Assembly (NCBI GenBank): GCA_009760855.2
Contig: WPIO01000162.1
Location: forward strand, 186,001-250,000
Length of the DNA stretch: 64,000 bases
Reading direction: 5' to 3'
Origin: Cristatella mucedo
Taxonomy: Eukaryota > Bryozoa > Phylactolaemata > Cristatellidae
Shown here: positions 11,285 through 22,450 of the stretch, in pieces
How the letters are laid out: each line of letters opens with the position of its first letter
Numbering within the stretch: position 1 is the first letter of the stretch
The notes under the pieces: model-generated
The model's database searches: none
Told to the model about the DNA's origin: nothing
What the model saw: the letters and a program-made list of their open reading frames with translations, nothing else
Position numbers and translations under genes: made by a program

Positions 11285-12545
11285 TAAATCCTTCTGCCTT
11301 TTATGTATAGTCACGAAGCAGCTGCTAGAACACATCCACATAAATAAAATTTCAGAGCTGGTTTTTAATCTGGGTTTAAGTGGGTGCACTCTGCTGAAAC
11401 TGCTACCCTGAAAGTAACCAATTACTTCTTATGTATCTGGAATGCTGGCGATATCGCTGCCATAGCATTTATAGATCTATCAGCAACTTTCGACAATATT
11501 GACCACTATATCCTACTTGAACGATTGAGAGCTACAATTGCTGGGGCGGACGGGGCACTGACGTGATTTAAATCGTAATCGTCTGAATGTGTTTAATCCA
11601 CGTCCTGTGGGGGTTAGGTCTCTTCCACCATGCCGGTCACCCACTTGGTCCCTCAAGGGTCTATAGTCAGTCCTTTTCTGGTCTCCTTTATTACTCAAGC
11701 TCTACGGAGAGTTGCTTAGTACCTCAGTTTTGCTGTTGCTTTGATGATGAGATTCGCAGCCATATTGGTCATTTAAAAAGTCAGAATCTGTTGTAGCGAC
11801 TGCGAAACTAAAAGCTTGCTATAAAGACATGCGATAAAAAAATCTAAACTATCACACAATGCCACTGCCACTCCTGAGATACACCATGTGTGTAGCTGGA
11901 GCAGATTACTTAGCTCTTTAATCAGGAGACACTGTATACTACTTTCATGACGAGTTCAGAATTTTGGTGCCGTCTTCGAATGTTGCCAAAATTTTGAAAG
12001 CTTCCTGGTGAACAGAGCTTTTACAGCTAGGCGTAATGTCCGATCCTTGTTGAATATTAGGAACTGTCTCCCATGGTGGCTAGCCAAGAATTTACCACGC
12101 TTGTTAGTTCCTTATCAGCTATAATATTGCCAATCGTTTTGGCTGAGCTATCGAAAAGGGCACAAGGAAGCTACTACTGGGGATGGATATAGCTGAAAGG
12201 ATAGTATAAAAATCCCAGAGGTTTGGACATGACAATTCTTGGCTGAAATAGCTTGGATGGGTTCTGATTCATTATTGGAAACAGAGCAACATACTTACTT
12301 TGAAAAAACCTGCCAGCCCGGCTTGGCTCCTTCAAGCTTAGCTGAACGGCTGCACCAGTTAAAACCAACTCGTACCCTCGGGGCTTATATGGATAATCAA
12401 TTAGCTGTAGCAATCCGCCTTATGAAGGCCGTTTTCTACTAAAGCTTTCGTTCAGCCTGTTCTCCACCGTTGAGCTCACTTATACAATTCTTACATAAAA
12501 GTGATTACTATCCTTCGGTCGACTATGGCATTTCCTTCTCCTACG
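11285..12545 (+). mobile_element. LINE family A, decayed RT copy
   Basis: Plus-strand copy. It begins at the residues upstream of the RT domain (similar to KQLVEHIEIN at 41.34 kb), passes through AIAFIDLSATFDNIDHYILLERL (RT motif with FDNIDH for FDTIDH), and ends inside the C-terminal region. Heavily frameshifted, probably one of the older copies. Confidence 0.8.
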
Positions 12546-13750
12546 AGCATCACTGGTACAGCATTACGATGGTTCAGATCATATCTCAGTGACAGACACT
12601 AGAGTATTAGTAATGATATGTAATGTACAAAGATCATACCAGGCCACTCCGAAGTATTGGGTACCTCAGAGATTTTTTCTTACTTCAAGTCTTTTCATGG
12701 TTTATACTCTCCCTCTTGGGGATGTGAATGCCAAGTATATTGTAGGCTGATAATTCTATGCAGATGGCATTCAGTCGTACCTTTGCTTTGATCCCTTCCA
12801 GCCCTCCAGCTTGTTGAATTCTATAAACTCACTTGCGACACGTATTTTTACCATCCTCACCGTACATGGATGACAACAAATTGTCTTAATTCGAATGATG
12901 ACAAAACCAACTTACTAGTCATGGCCAAACCAAGTGCAATGCGGATATTGGAAAGGCTAAAGCTCACAATTGGCTCAACCAGCATATATCCTGCTGAATC
13001 TGGATGAAACAAAGGTGTCGTGTTCGAAAATGACTTTTCAATTGGTAACCACAGCAGCGCCACAGTCAAGCTTGCCTACTTTTAGCTACATAAATTACCT
13101 AAAATTCTGACTTGCTTTGACATGGATAACACATATCGATTAGGCTATGTTTTCGTGACATACCGTCTTGACGTCTGTAACTCAATTCCTGCTTGTCTAT
13201 GGGCCAACCCACTCAGTCACTTGCAGCTGGTGCAAAACGTTGCCGCTAGGCTTGTATGTTGTGAGCCTCGCAGTAGCCACATCACAGCACTTCTCGCCGA
13301 CCGGCACAGGCTCCTAGTCAAAAGAAGCATCAATTTAGAGGTTTTGTCACTCGCTTCGTTCTTTGGCTCCAGGTTAACTGTAACATATGCTGCCCATTAG
13401 GCTAAAAATTGCAACACCTGCTTCTTTGAATTTGACTAACAACCCATACTTCATGTAAATCTCAAGCGGTCTGGAGACCGGGTCTTTAGGACGTTCACTC
13501 ACAAGCCTGACAGTCACTCCCGACTTGCGTCATGACATCTCCTGACATGTCCAAATCGAGAAAAAAAACTAGAAACGCACAGCGATTTATCACAAAATTT
13601 AGTGTGTCTCAGTGATTCGGCCTTTGGGTTCTTATAAGTATTGACACTATGCATGATGACACTAACTATAATTACGTGTGCTGATCCTGTGCATGTTACC
13701 CCTGACCATAATTTCTAGTTGCTTATTGAGCGTGTAACGTCTGACAATTA
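12546..13750 (+). mobile_element. LINE family B, decayed copy abutting LINE-A
   Basis: Plus-strand LINE-B fragment joined directly to the LINE-A fragment. It covers the RT palm (weak DDTQ remnant), the C-terminal region read as FVTYRLDVCNSIPACLW then LVQNVAARLVCCEPRSSHI, and the 3' UTR words. The abrupt A/B join suggests a nested or template-switched insertion. Confidence 0.75.
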
Positions 13751-13842
13751 GATCTTCCTTCGCACCACGAAAATTCCTAGAGGGAGATTCATTTAATTAA
13801 GGGTGCAGTATACAAGTTTCGTTTTTGTTATTCTTATCTGCT

Positions 13843-14345
13843 TCAGCCATCCTGAGCTGCTACTTCCATGCTACTCACTGCTTTGACTGATCTCCTGACC
13901 TAGCTATGCTTTTCATTCTCTCTTCTTAGCAGGGGATGAAGTTCGCTGGCTTCAAAATGCTTGCTAAAAGCATCTTTGGCTGTGAGTGTGGGCTACAACT
14001 CTCACGTGAGGTCGTGGGTTTGAATCTTGAGATGGGTGATTTTTTATCCCCGCCGGAAGCAGTGGTGATGGCTGCAAGGCTTTTCAGTAGGTACTCTCCT
14101 ACTGCCGACTATGGCTCATCCTTTTCAGCAGTCCTGAGCTGCTACTTCCATGCTACTCACCATGTCAACTGCTCTTCTGGCTCCGCTACGCCTCCCACTT
14201 TCTCTTTGCTGCTTGCGACGAAGTCCGTTGGCTATTGAATGCGTACCGAAAGTCGCTTAGGCTGTGAGTGGGCTATACAAAACTCTCCTGTGTAACACTC
14301 ACATGTTCTTTATGGCTTTGTGGAGTTACAGACGGAGATACGTTA
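13843..14345 (+). mobile_element. LINE family A 3' end with internal SINE remnant
   Basis: The 3' UTR of LINE-A appears twice in part (13843-13995 and 14086-14345). The parts are separated by about 90 bp that contain ggtcgtgggtttgaatctt, the B-box region of the tRNA-derived SINE seen at 17.3 and 60.1 kb. The fragment ends in the family's gttacagacggagatacgtt. Confidence 0.7.
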
Positions 14346-14544
14346 GCGTAAGATATCGGAGATACATATCAAAAGGTGATAAGGTCAAACAAGGAATCGA
14401 GAGGCTATAAACAGGTCCTAGCTGTATCTATTTAGGTATACATTTTTACGAAAACTTTGGTTTTTGGTAGAATTATGCAACGTACAGATGTGCCTGTTAG
14501 CATACGTGTGTGCCACAGCAATAAAGAATCTAATGCTATTGACA

Positions 14545-15300
14545 GGGAGCTTTCGTTTCCATCGATCATCCAGTCCTTCTTGAGTGCCTTTCAACTCGTA
14601 TGGGCACTATTGGCAATATATTTCTAAATGTTCTGTTATTGTCCCATTGGGAGACTCCGGAGTACTGGTGGGAATAAACATAGATCACCCGAGGAACTTC
14701 TGAAAAATGTGGTATATCAGGACTCTGTGCTTGGTCTCGTTCTTTTTAACGGTTTATGCTCTCCCTCTTGAAGATGTGATTTTAAAGCAAAATCTAGGCT
14801 TTAACTTCGATGCAGATGCAACAACTTAGACCTTTGCTTGGATACTTCTCAGCCCTCCGGTACTTCAAATTCTTCTTACTATCTTCTGCAGATATCAAGG
14901 ACATTCGCACATGGATGCAACAAAATTTCTTAATTGGAACGATCGTATAACCAATTTACCAGATATGGGCAAACCAAGCGTGATTCGGAAATTGGAAAGG
15001 CTGATGCTCAGGATTAGCTCTGTCAGTATATATTCTGTTGATTCTGCACAAAATCTAGGTGCCATGTTCCTGACTGACCTTTCATTAGACGACTACATCA
15101 GTATCTCAGTCAAGTCAGCCTACTTTCAACCATCAAGTTTTGAACAGGTGGGCATGTTTAGACAGGGAAACCACATCTAAATAGGTCCATACATTTGTGA
15201 CATCCCCTCTTGACTTCTCTGACTCACTAAGTGATTGTATACCTGATGGTGTCATCAGGCACATGCTGCTGGTAAAAAACTCTGCAGTTAGGCATGTCGG
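14545..15300 (+). mobile_element. LINE family B reverse transcriptase fragment
   Basis: Plus-strand fragment running from the region equivalent to DTIDHKVLLECL through the palm to the post-RT region, with many stops. It is followed directly by an inverted LINE-B 3' fragment. Confidence 0.7.
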
Positions 15301-15309
15301 ATACTAGTG

Positions 15310-15535
15310 ATAATAATGATACATTTGATACAGAACCCTCCAAAAACTCAATATTAATTCTAGGCCCTTTTCAATTGCTGCAAAGGAAACACCATTGAAG
15401 AATGAGTGGTATTAGGATTGATAAGCAACCAGAATAACATGGTTAGAGGTGACATGCTTAGGGTCAGCATGAAAGTGCGGTTAGTGACAGTCAACAACAG
15501 TGTCAGCACGCTTAATCACGTAAAAGATAAGATTA
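15310..15535 (-). mobile_element. LINE family B 3' end
   Basis: Short minus-strand 3' UTR fragment with the words ggttagaggtgacatgc and gtcagcatg, wedged between two plus-strand fragments. Confidence 0.7.
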
Positions 15536-15548
15536 ATAGTCTTCTCTA

Positions 15549-16167
15549 GCTTCGCAGCTGCCGCACCAGACTACTTCTGGCCGACCTTCGCAAGCTACCA
15601 GGCAAGCGAGGGGTCGAATTTAAGGTTTAACGGATTGACTTCAAGGTTTTGTCGCTCACTTTTAGGTCTCTTCATTCTATGGCTCCAGCCTATCTTTCAG
15701 ATATACTACCCCATCAGGCAAAGTATCGTACCACTCGCTTTTCGGAATCCAACAGTCTAGAAATACCTCGTACAAACCTTAAATCCTTTGGAGACCGTGC
15801 ATTTAGCTCGTATGCTCCCACAGCCTGGAGCTCCCTCCCGACCTGCATCAGAACATCCCCTGACCTGACCACATTTAAAAGAAACTTAAAAACATACCTA
15901 TTTAGGACAGCATTTAGTGGGTCCTTGTGATTCGTCCTCGATGTGCTTATGCGTGCTGACACTGTTCATGCTGCCACTAACCACATTTGCATGCTGACCC
16001 AGTGCATGTAACCCCTAACCATGTTATTCATTTTGTTTGTTTTTCAAGCATGATTTTACTTACTATTCTGTTGCGTATCACTTTGCAGCAAATGTAAAGC
16101 GCCTAGAAAGAGATTGGGTTCTCTGAGGGCGCTTTATCAAGTGCAATATTATTATTATTATTATTAA
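15549..16167 (+). mobile_element. LINE family B 3' end with ATT repeat tail
   Basis: Plus-strand 3' fragment that still has a 93-codon open frame from 15649. It reads MSLTFRSLHSMAPAYLSDIL and later DLTTFKRNLKTYLFRTAFSG, the C-terminus of the LINE-B polymerase. The 3' UTR ends in a clean ATT microsatellite (about 16147-16166), the normal 3' end of this family. Confidence 0.9.
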
Positions 16168-16665
16168 GGTTTCGTCTCTCACTTTTAGGTTGCTTCATTC
16201 TCGAGGTCCAGCCTCCCTATCAGATATAATCCCCACCAGGCTAAGCATCGTGATACTTGCTTGTCTTGATATATCCGTTTAGTCATACCTCGTATGAATC
16301 TCACATCCTTCGGAGACAGTGCCTTTTGTTCGTATGCTACCAAGCCTGGAACTCACTCCGATTTGCTTCACGTTATAACGTGACGACCACATTTAAACAG
16401 AAACTAAAAATGCATCGATTTATGATACTATTTAGTGGGTCCCCGTTAATCATCTTTTATATGCTTATGGGTGCTGACACTGTGCATACTGCCGCTAATA
16501 TTGCTGGCATGCTGACCCCGTTCATGTCAGCTCTAACGTGTTATTCCTGTCGTTTATGAGTTTATCACAAAACATTATATCGAGCTTCCTTCGCATTGCA
16601 TTTAAAATGTCCAGAAAGCGATTAAGATTACTGAGGCGAATTATTAAACGTATTCATATTATCAT
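16168..16665 (+). mobile_element. LINE family B 3' fragment
   Basis: A second plus-strand LINE-B 3' fragment starts immediately after the ATT tail of the preceding one, giving a head-to-tail pair. It repeats the region from the SLTFRSLH codons to the 3' UTR and is more decayed. Confidence 0.75.
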
Positions 16666-16671
16666 TTGAAA

Positions 16672-17110
16672 GGTCTCAAAATAATTTGAGGTTCGTTCGA
16701 GGTGTAGCTCAGCGATTATGATCAGTAAAGCGGACGGTAGGATTCGTAGCTTGATGAGGAGCAGATGTGATGATTAGGCAACATATTGAATTAACCTAAT
16801 TAATTAACAGAAGCTCGAATTCGATTTGCTGCTTGACTGTGAAGAAGTCCAGGTTAGCGAGGTGTCGTGTGAGTTGGAGACTGTGCAACTTACGAGAGTT
16901 AAGCCTAGCAGCTAAGTTTTGCTATAACAGTAACCGCCTGATTTCACAGGTCCACTAAGCAGAATGCAGTGAGTTCCAGGAGTGGCGATGGAATGTCATA
17001 AATATATTGGCAACTTTAGAAAACTAATAATGACATTTGATAAAGTGCCGTCAGCGAACTAAATCGCTATCTTGGCATTTCACATTTGAATCCAAGTTGA
17101 AACAAGTTCA
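16672..17110 (-). mobile_element. LINE family B fragments, minus strand
   Basis: Decayed minus-strand LINE-B sequence (post-RT region at 16672-17030, then the terminal 3' block at 17034-17110, recognisable as aaagtgccgtcagcgaacta). They may be one rearranged copy or two. The order is not the normal one. Confidence 0.6.
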
Positions 17111-17230
17111 AGATTTGTTACATCATTTAGTTAAAACTAAGCAATACCCTTTATTGGAGATGTCGTGGACTTCTAATGAAGATCACTTCGGAACAAGACT
17201 TAGGACATCAAATAATATTGCCATTGACAA

Positions 17231-17582
17231 AAAATTATTCTGGAGCACCTTTTACCTGACAAGCTAAACATTGGCTGTGCACTGCCACCGATGGCTCTCT
17301 AGGTAAGGTGGTTGCATTTCACGACCTTGGTCCCGAGGTCGTGGGTTCAAACCCTGTGGTTGGCGACCTTGTATGGCCTCTGCAAGTGCCGGTGATGGCC
17401 GTAAAGCTATTCTGTTGCTATACAAAAAGAGGCTTCGGAATCAGTGGGTATTTATTATTTATTAAAATTATTACAACCGTGTAGGTCTAAGCTCTTCGAT
17501 AGTGTGATAAGCATTGGTGTCAATAGGCAGAAGTCATCAGAGTACCATCTGATTGTTCCAGCACAATATATTGATGGAGATT
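17231..17582 (+). pseudogene. Coding block C3, interrupted by a SINE
   Basis: The left part (17231-17283) reads ILEHLLPDKLN and the right part (17471-17582) reads KLFDSVISIGVNRQKSSEY then HLIVPAQYIDGD. Both align without gaps with block C5 at 22.17 kb (ILEQLLPDLLN and LFDNVTSIDVSRLKSSEH). A SINE sits between them. If block C is an exon, this copy is broken. Confidence 0.4.
17297..17440 (+). mobile_element. tRNA-derived SINE, plus strand
   Basis: A tRNA-like head with gtaaggtggttgcatttcac in the A-box area and a B box in gtgggttcaaaccctg, followed by a body ending near tgctatacaaaaagaggct. The same unit recurs at 60071 and, inverted, at 63118. It is too diverged and too long to be a functional tRNA gene. 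Confidence 0.75.
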
Positions 17583-17644
17583 AACACTCACATTTTTTCA
17601 AACGTGATGTTCTCGAGATGCGCCTTCACCTTGATAAATTTTAG

Positions 17645-17700
17645 ACTATTCAATAAACTATCAAAATAAAGGTGCTCCTTTTGGCTCGGGGAAATTTGAA
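17645..17700 (+). CDS. Exon A, unit 3 (orphan)
   Basis: 56-nt exon-A copy, acceptor gataaattttag, reading YSINYQNKGAPFGSGKFE, ending in phase 0 before gtagaagt. An alternative donor six bases downstream would add Val-Glu without changing phase. No exon B follows before the next exon A at 18449. Splicing it directly to that exon would break the frame, so it is either skipped or a relic. Confidence 0.5.
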
Positions 17701-17919
17701 GTAGAAGTACTCATTAAATATTCGGTTTTCGAGACTAGAAGATTGATAAATTGTACGGATTATTTTTTTCTAAAGCATCTACGATACAGGTTTCGTATTT
17801 TTTGAACGTTTGCAGTTGACGGCAGAGAAGGGTATATATATATGTAAGCAGTTTGATGTTACATGGTTAGTCCAATAACTAAATAATACATATGTCCTTT
17901 GTTTGTCGTGCGATTTTCA

Positions 17920-18078
17920 GCACCGAAATAGAGGATTTTGTTAGGCCATTCCTTAAGGAAGCAATGCTATTACTGGAGAGCTTAAGCGATAGCTGCCGAG
18001 TTTCCCTACTGCCTGTAGAAAATGCACCAAAACGAGTGTTGGTGCACCCAAAAGATTCTTGGATCGAAAACTCAAATT
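17920..18078 (+). CDS. Putative coding block D, copy 1
   Basis: An open block after cgattttcag, reading STEIEDFVRPFLKEAMLLLE and ending before gttagtaa, a fair donor. It aligns in the same frame with 21855-22009, where the match reads IGIE, a stop, then FVRP. Similarity of both nucleotides and frame suggests a further duplicated exon, but with only two copies, one of them broken, the call is weak. Confidence 0.3.
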
Positions 18079-18448
18079 TAGTTAGTAACGTTAAAACAAA
18101 TTAATACGCTATTGATTCAGCATCACTGCTAATATAAAGAGACCTGGTCATGAATTCAGATGTAAACCGAGTCCCTATATTTGTCTTTTAATTATTCAGA
18201 CAATGGTTTTATACTATTGATTACCAAGCATTCTTGAGCTCCACTTATCTTGGTAACAACGACAGGGCACTCTAACGGTGCAAGTGCTATGTCAGTTTTA
18301 GAGTCAGGAGCTTCAACATATAAAGAGGAAGCAGTCATCCGATAGGCATTTAAATGTAAATTAGAGATATATCGATTATGATTATTAGTCTCTATTTTAT
18401 TCGCTAGGTTCTTGACGTTCTTGCCCATTCATCTTGATTGATTTGCAG

Positions 18449-18504
18449 ATCCTTCAGTCAACCGTCACCACGGAGCTGGTAATATGTGTCCAGGTACACT
18501 TGAG
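18449..18504 (+). CDS. Exon A, unit 4
   Basis: 56-nt exon-A copy with a good acceptor (gattgatttgcag) and donor (gtaatgtaag). The phase is 1 in, 0 out. The peptide reads PSVNRHHGAGNMCPGTLE after the split Asp codon, so it is the most diverged intact copy. It pairs with exon B3, 1.3 kb downstream. Confidence 0.55.
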
Positions 18505-19839
18505 GTAATGTAAGTTTGCATATCTGCACAGGTTTCCTTCCCACTTAAGCTAGCTTAGCTGGAAATGCATGTAGCCTAGTCAATTCATTGATTATTAGGG
18601 TTTGAATAGTTTTTTTTTAAATCAGACATTGATCCTACCAATGCATTATAAATCTACTAAACCTGATGTCTAGAAATATCTTCGATACTTTAATTTTCTT
18701 TTGCCATGCACAAGACAAATATTTATATATTGTCTTGGTAAGATTGTTTTGCTCGTATGCCTTATAGTCGTGCATTCCTTTTACGTCGACTTTATGAGTT
18801 TGCATCGTCTCTAGTACGTACTGATTACTGTGATCATGCTGAAAAGCCATAAGTTAGGCCATAATGTTTTTGTAATTTCCGACGAAAAGCTCACAATGAT
18901 AACTTAATATTCCGTAGTGCAGTTTCCTCAGATTTTTTGGGAGTCACCTCTATGACTCACTAATTTGAGAAGGTCTTTGTGAGTCCTACTTAACCCTAAT
19001 TAAACGTTTCTCAGATATTCCAGTCTTTTCGCATTCTACCTTGACTCAGTTCATCAATCTATTAATTTAACCAAGCTGGGATACTTTAACAACTAAGCTT
19101 TTAGTGTATAATAAAAGCCTGAACTGTATTTCGGCTCAATTGTATGATATTAACGTAAAGCTAAATGACAATCGAATCTGTATAGCTTTTTATTTTCAAT
19201 TATAATTGTCTATCGTAATCAAATCAAGCAGAAGTTTTTTTTATAATATGTAACAAACTCCAGTTATAAATAAGCTTAGAATTTTCACCTCACCCTAAAG
19301 TGCTTAGATTATGACTTTGCTGTCAGCCCTAATGGCACCGTTGAAGTAAATCGTAAATTGCTATCTCTTAAATTACCCTGTACTGATCCTTACAAGTCTT
19401 CAAAATTGATTTCATGGCTTATAAACGTAAATTGTTTAGGGATCTCTCTAAATATTTGTATGGATCCAACAATAAGCGTTTTTATTCCTTAGGATATGTG
19501 TACACTCCCTTAATATTACATTTAATTTTGCTGCGTAATTTCTGATATGACATACTGACAATAAGGTCAACTAAACTTGGGAAATCATGGAGAAAAAATT
19601 GTAGTTCTATTCCCGCTAGAGGTAACATTATTAATAAAACTACGTTAGAAAACCCTCCTTGGATTAAAGCAAGGCAATATTAAATTCAGATAAATTTGTA
19701 CTCGCTAAGCTAAAAACTATCTTCTTTACCTTAAGTGATTTTACCTATCGCTTTATTTTCCACGTTCGGAGCTCGTTAAACATTAAGCATCGTTTATTAT
19801 TAATTATTAAGCATCGTTTGGCATCATTCAATGTTGCAG
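18505..19839. other. Intron-like sequence between A4 and B3
   Basis: AT-rich. It contains the words agctggaaatgcatgtagcc (18555-18585 area) also found after exons A5 and A6, showing that the introns share ancestry with the exons. No retroelement recognised. Confidence 0.5.
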
Positions 19840-19921
19840 GAGCCGAAGAACTTCCAAAAACTAATTAAGGACGAGAACCATGAGCGAACGTACGAACACG
19901 TCCACGAAAGCATCAAAATCG
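19840..19921 (+). CDS. Exon B, unit 3
   Basis: 82-nt exon, acceptor caatgttgcag and donor G|gtatac. It is two codons shorter than its relatives but keeps phase 0 in and 1 out. It reads EPKNFQKLIKDENHERTYEH and ends HESIKI. The first tyrosine motif is lost (NFQK) while TYEHV remains. A length change of exactly two codons supports coding constraint. Confidence 0.6.
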
Positions 19922-20509
19922 GTATACTGCAGGGCAAACTAATATATTATTAATATGTCTTTGGTTTTTATGTGCAATATTTTATATCAGGGTTGCATGC
20001 AAGAAAAGGTATTGTTGTTTGAGCCCTATCAGTGTCTATAAAAATTTCCAGAATTGTATCGCTGAGAACTATATTTTAGGTTTTAAATGACTTGAATTTT
20101 ATATTAATTCTTTGGTGTTACATCATACTTTTACTAGCTTTCACGGGGATATTTACAGGGTCTCTTACAGTAATACAGCCTCGATTAAAATGTATGCCGA
20201 ATTAGTTTTCGTAAGCCAAGAAAATATAATACTATCCCTCAACTACTCCATAGTATTTGTCCGATACTTCGCTTGTCACAAAATTCTTTTTTAGAGGGTT
20301 GTAGGCCTGTCCTTAAACACCATAGCAGCTATTGTAATACAATTCAAGTCCAAGGCAATGTCCAGGCTAATCTGCAAGACCAAAGTTAGCCATCTAGCCT
20401 AACAAATCTTGTAGGATGATTCATCAAAATTAAAAGAAATTCTCACATTTTCCGTGAGCATTCCTTTGAACTTTTACTTGAGGTATATTACTATTTTGGT
20501 TTAATCTGA
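19922..20509. other. Intron-like sequence, no gene seen
   Basis: The first 80 bases after the donor resemble those after exons B1 and B2 (gtttttat, ttgcatgcaaga). The rest shows no recognised feature. Confidence 0.5.
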
Positions 20510-21275
20510 ATAATAAAAATGACTCATTTAATAAAGCGCCGTCAGAGAACTCAATCTCTTTCTAGGTGCTTCACATTTGCTGCAAATGTAAACACTATTA
20601 AATAATATAATGCTTGGTAAGCATCAGGAATAACAAGGTTAGGGGTGGCATGCACAGGGTCAGCATGCAAATGTGGTTAGTGGCACCATAAATACATTGT
20701 CAGCACCCATAAGCACATGAAGGAAGAATCGTAGGGACTCACTAATGCTGTCCTAACTAGGTGTGCTTTTTAAGTTCTTTTTTAACGTGGTCAAGTCAGG
20801 GGATGTCCTGACTTAACTAAATGCACGGTCTCCAAAGGGTGTGAGGTTTGTACAAGGTCTTGGTAAACTTTTGGATTCCGAAAAGCTGGTGGTACGATGC
20901 TTAGCCTGGTAGGGGAGCACATCTGAGAGATAGGCTGTTGCCGAAGAATGAAGTGACATAAAATTGAGTTACAAAACCTTGAAGTCGATCCGTTGCTTGA
21001 CTGGTAGCCAGTACAGGTCGGCGAGAAGCGGTGTGATGTGGCAACTGTGACGGTCACGACTGACAAGCCTAGCTGTGGAGCACCAGCTGTAATCACCTGA
21101 TTACACATGCTGGTAGGCCAGCAAGCAGTGATTTACAGAAGTCAAGACGGGATGTCACTATACTGTAGAGCTGATGTGGTCGTCTAACGAGAGGTCACTG
21201 TGGAACAGGACACCTAGATTTCGAGCCGATTCAACAGGAGATATGCTGGCAGAGCCAAATTTCAAAGTCAGTCTT
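20510..21275 (-). mobile_element. LINE family B 3' half
   Basis: Minus-strand copy from the 3' terminal block (ataaagcgccgtcagagaac at 20533) through the 3' UTR into the post-RT region, encoding VVTVTVATSHRFSPTCTGYQ out of frame. The 5' limit lies near 21275, before the RT palm. Confidence 0.85.
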
Positions 21276-21854
21276 CCGTGGATAAATGGCCCGTGCACGA
21301 TACGTCCCGAAATCCTAAAGATCTATGGTTCTCCGATAAAAGTCAAGACACCATAAAGAAGGTTTTATAAACACAAACGTGATTCCAATAGTAACTACTA
21401 ATGTTGGTTAGTCTATCGGAGAAATTCCTATCTTACTAGATCATTTTACACATGCATTTTTCCAATGTCAGCAAGATTAAAACGGTTAGAGGTGACAGGC
21501 ACCGATACAGCTTGCAAATATATATTTGGCTAAAATAACAGTAATAATGATTGCAATGGTATTCCAAGCAAATGTGTACCTACGATTTTATTAAGTACTG
21601 AATGCCTTTTCCATTCGCTTGTGACCTAAAATTGTAGGAAATGGAGATTGCTAATGACAAAACCTGTCTCACTGCTAGAAGATTGATACATTGTACATAC
21701 AGATACTTTTAAAGCTTTTGTATAATACGTGCAGCTACGGTAACGCGTCTTTAGTGGTGTAAAAAGTCAAAATTTAAGCTAACAGTTTCTTTTTATGAGT
21801 ACACAAAGAGCTCACATGTACAATATTCCCTTCGTCTCACATGTGATCACCAGC

Positions 21855-22009
21855 ATTGGAATAGAGTGATTTGTAAGGCCACTCAACGGGGAATCAACAC
21901 TAAATGTGGAGAACTTCAAGAGACTACTGTCTTGCCTGCCTAGTCCTGCTATCAAAACGGGATTATTGGTGGCAGTAGACCTACAAATACGTGGATCAAA
22001 CCTCAAATC
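21855..22009 (+). pseudogene. Coding block D, copy 2 (stop-containing)
   Basis: Homologue of the block at 17920. It reads SIGIE, then an in-frame TGA, then FVRPLNGESTLNVENF, with a TAG near the end. A gttagt donor-like site is kept. It lies 160 bp upstream of block C5. Probably decayed. Confidence 0.3.
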
Positions 22010-22168
22010 TGGTTAGTAAATGTCATAGAGATCATTACTGTATCGATCAGCATTGCTGCTGATGTGAAAATACCTCGTCATGAATGCATGAGTAGGTAGA
22101 AAGAGAAAGCGAGTACCTCTAAATTTATTGATGATGTTTGATAAAGTTTGTTGTGCTAATGACGACAA

Positions 22169-22345
22169 AGTATTCTGGAGCAACTCTTACCTGACCTGTT
22201 AAACACTCTCAGTGCCTTGCAAATGTTGAGCTCCAATCTCTTCGATAATGTCACCAGCATTGACGTTAGTAGGCTGAAGTCATCCGAGCATCATTTGATT
22301 GTTCCTGTGCAATATATTGATGGAAATACAAACTCGCCATTTTAA
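22169..22345 (+). CDS. Putative coding block C5
   Basis: Open frame reading SILEQLLPDLLNTLSALQML, then LFDNVTSIDVSRLKSSEHH and PVQYIDGN before a stop. It aligns codon for codon with blocks C1/C2 (VQLTSSS, CIQVRRE) and C3. Unlike C1 there is no clear GT donor in register, so how it would join exon A5 (44 bp downstream) is unclear. No family recognised. Confidence 0.35.
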   Translation, partial: SILEQLLPDLLNTLSALQMLSSNLFDNVTSIDVSRLKSSEHHLIVPVQYIDGNTNSPF

Positions 22346-22388
22346 TTGTGATGTTTTTACGATGCGCCTTCATCTTGATAAATTTTAG

Positions 22389-22450
22389 ACGATTCAATCA
22401 ACTGTCCACAAGAAGCTGCTCCTTTCGGCATGGGTAATTTTGAAGTAGAA
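22389..22450 (+). CDS. Exon A, unit 5
   Basis: Exon-A copy after gataaattttag, reading DSINCPQEAAPFGMGNFEVE, with a consensus donor gtaagt at 22451. An earlier weaker donor would remove the last two codons. Length is 62 or 56 nt, both 2 modulo 3. It pairs with exon B4, 3.2 kb downstream. Confidence 0.6.

Noticed and set aside
18192..18428. 78-codon minus frame
   Set aside because: It runs opposite to the exon cassette in an interval homologous to the region between D and A in unit 5. No motif.
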